9,408 nucleotides of DNA from an uncultured Burkholderiales bacterium (GTDB lineage Bacteria; Pseudomonadota; Gammaproteobacteria; Burkholderiales; Burkholderiaceae_C): positions 1 to 9,408 of the forward strand of contig CALCBL010000305.1 of the NCBI GenBank assembly GCA_937897495.1, read 5' to 3'. The notes below the pieces were generated by a model. That model worked only from the letters and a program-made list of their open reading frames with translations. It was not told the origin of the DNA and ran no database searches. The translations under genes and the position numbers were made by a program. Of the stretch, positions 8,077 to 9,408 are shown one piece after another (positions within the stretch are counted from its first letter, which is position 1; every line of letters starts with the position of its first letter).

Positions 8077-8859
8077 TCAATTTAAAACATTGTGATAGTG
8101 GTGAGCAGAGGTGACGTAAAAGCCTCTGCGCAACTCCATGGGCGTGTCGTTGTAGGTAAAGGCCGTTCTTTCTACACTCAACAAAGGGGTGTGAGATTTA
8201 ATCTCGAGCAATTTGCATTGAGCGTCATCCGGCACTACGGCCTTGATTCTTTCTTCGGCGCGCACCATCCGCACCCCAAACTCTGTTTCAAACAGGGCGT
8301 ACATGGGGCCATGGTAGTCACTCAGGCGTTCTGCCGTCAGTCCTTTGAAGGGCGCACCGGGTAGCCAGAGGTCTTCAAGGATCGTGGGTGCGCCAGCAAA
8401 TGAGAGAACTCGGCGGACTTGCAGTACGGCATCACCTGTGCGCAATGCCAATGCACGTCCTATCTCTGCATTGGCGCGAAGCCGCTTGCAATCAATGATT
8501 TTTCTCTGGGCTGGGCCATCTCTTTTGGGTTGCCCCATGTCGGGCATTAACTTCAAAAATCGATATTGCACCTGTTGCTCGGCGTGGGTGGCCACAAAGG
8601 TGCCTTTTCCTTGTCTGCGAACCAGCAAATGGTTGTTGGCCAGTTCATCAATGGCCTTTCGAACGGTGCCTTGACTGACTCTGTAACGCGCAGCCAATTC
8701 CATCTCGCTGGGAATACCTTCCCCTGGTTTCCATTCGCCTGACTGAAGGCCTTGCAGGATCAGCCCCTTGATTTGCTGATAAAGCGGACTGAACGCAGGC
8801 GCAGACGATGAAGGATCGGACGATTCGGCGGTTTCAACAGAAAAAACTTGAGATGTCAT
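8077..8859 (-). CDS. GntR-family regulator with UTRA domain (HutC-like)
   Basis: Transcription factor with an N-terminal winged helix-turn-helix and a C-terminal small-molecule-binding UTRA domain. From the chosen ATG it has 260 residues. A Ser/Ala-rich leader (1-22) precedes the DNA-binding domain: PLYQQIKGLI (25-34), PSEMELAARYRVSQGTVRKA (50-69) with the recognition helix near 62-73, and the wing RRQGKGTFV (81-89). Residues about 96-250 match the UTRA pattern, with LEDLWLP, ALFETEFG, LLSVERTAF and the terminal FYVTSAHHY. A longer 283-residue reading would start at a TTG (8928-8926), but that codon lies inside the candidate gntR -35 box and next to the palindrome, so ATG 8859 with AGGG upstream is preferred. 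Position between sdhC and mdh suggests control of TCA-cycle genes. The ligand is unknown; a TCA-related acid is only a guess. No terminator separates it from sdhC. Confidence 0.92.
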   Translation of the reverse strand: MTSQVFSVETAESSDPSSSAPAFSPLYQQIKGLILQGLQSGEWKPGEGIPSEMELAARYRVSQGTVRKAIDELANNHLLVRRQGKGTFVATHAEQQVQYRFLKLMPDMGQPKRDGPAQRKIIDCKRLRANAEIGRALALRTGDAVLQVRRVLSFAGAPTILEDLWLPGAPFKGLTAERLSDYHGPMYALFETEFGVRMVRAEERIKAVVPDDAQCKLLEIKSHTPLLSVERTAFTYNDTPMELRRGFYVTSAHHYHNVLN

Positions 8860-8900
8860 GTCAGTTGCCCTGGCAAAAGGCTGGCTCAAAAAGTGGTGCA

Positions 8901-9408
<508 letters not shown>

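Overview
The window is a core-metabolism locus from a betaproteobacterium, most likely in Burkholderiales and probably Comamonadaceae (a Limnohabitans/Rhodoferax-like lineage). That guess rests on the Mdh N-terminus and on the gene order mdh / gntR / sdhC-sdhD-sdhA-sdhB-sdhE-gltA; both fit what I know of that group, but I could not run a search. Coding density is high. I see no mobile element, CRISPR array, tRNA, rRNA or sign of recent transfer.

Layout. Positions 1-2759 (+) hold the proton-translocating transhydrogenase genes: pntA, cut at its 5' end by the window edge, and complete pntB. A bidirectional terminator-like hairpin at 2793-2819 separates them from the convergent minus-strand block. 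Read in its own direction (8859 down to 2836), that block runs gntR, sdhC, sdhD, sdhA, sdhB, sdhE, gltA. It encodes a GntR/UTRA regulator, all four succinate dehydrogenase (complex II) subunits, the SdhA flavinylation factor, and a type II citrate synthase with the residues expected for NADH inhibition. At the right edge, mdh (malate dehydrogenase) starts at 9089 on the + strand, divergent from gntR, and is cut by the window end.

How it fits together. SdhABCD oxidises succinate and feeds the quinone pool. Mdh makes oxaloacetate and NADH, and GltA condenses oxaloacetate with acetyl-CoA. PntAB uses the proton gradient to move reducing power from NADH to NADPH. The catalytic and cofactor-binding residues I checked are all present, so every enzyme looks functional.

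The least ordinary part is the gntR-mdh intergenic region. It holds a perfect 12-bp palindrome (8907-8918) with an extra tandem half-site. The palindrome lies inside a candidate gntR promoter and just upstream of a good candidate mdh promoter. Downstream is a predicted mdh leader of about 120 nt with hairpins, repeated GGTCGGC heptamers and a small ORF whose stop overlaps the mdh start. I found no evidence of an exotic system; the regulatory region is the part worth a second look.
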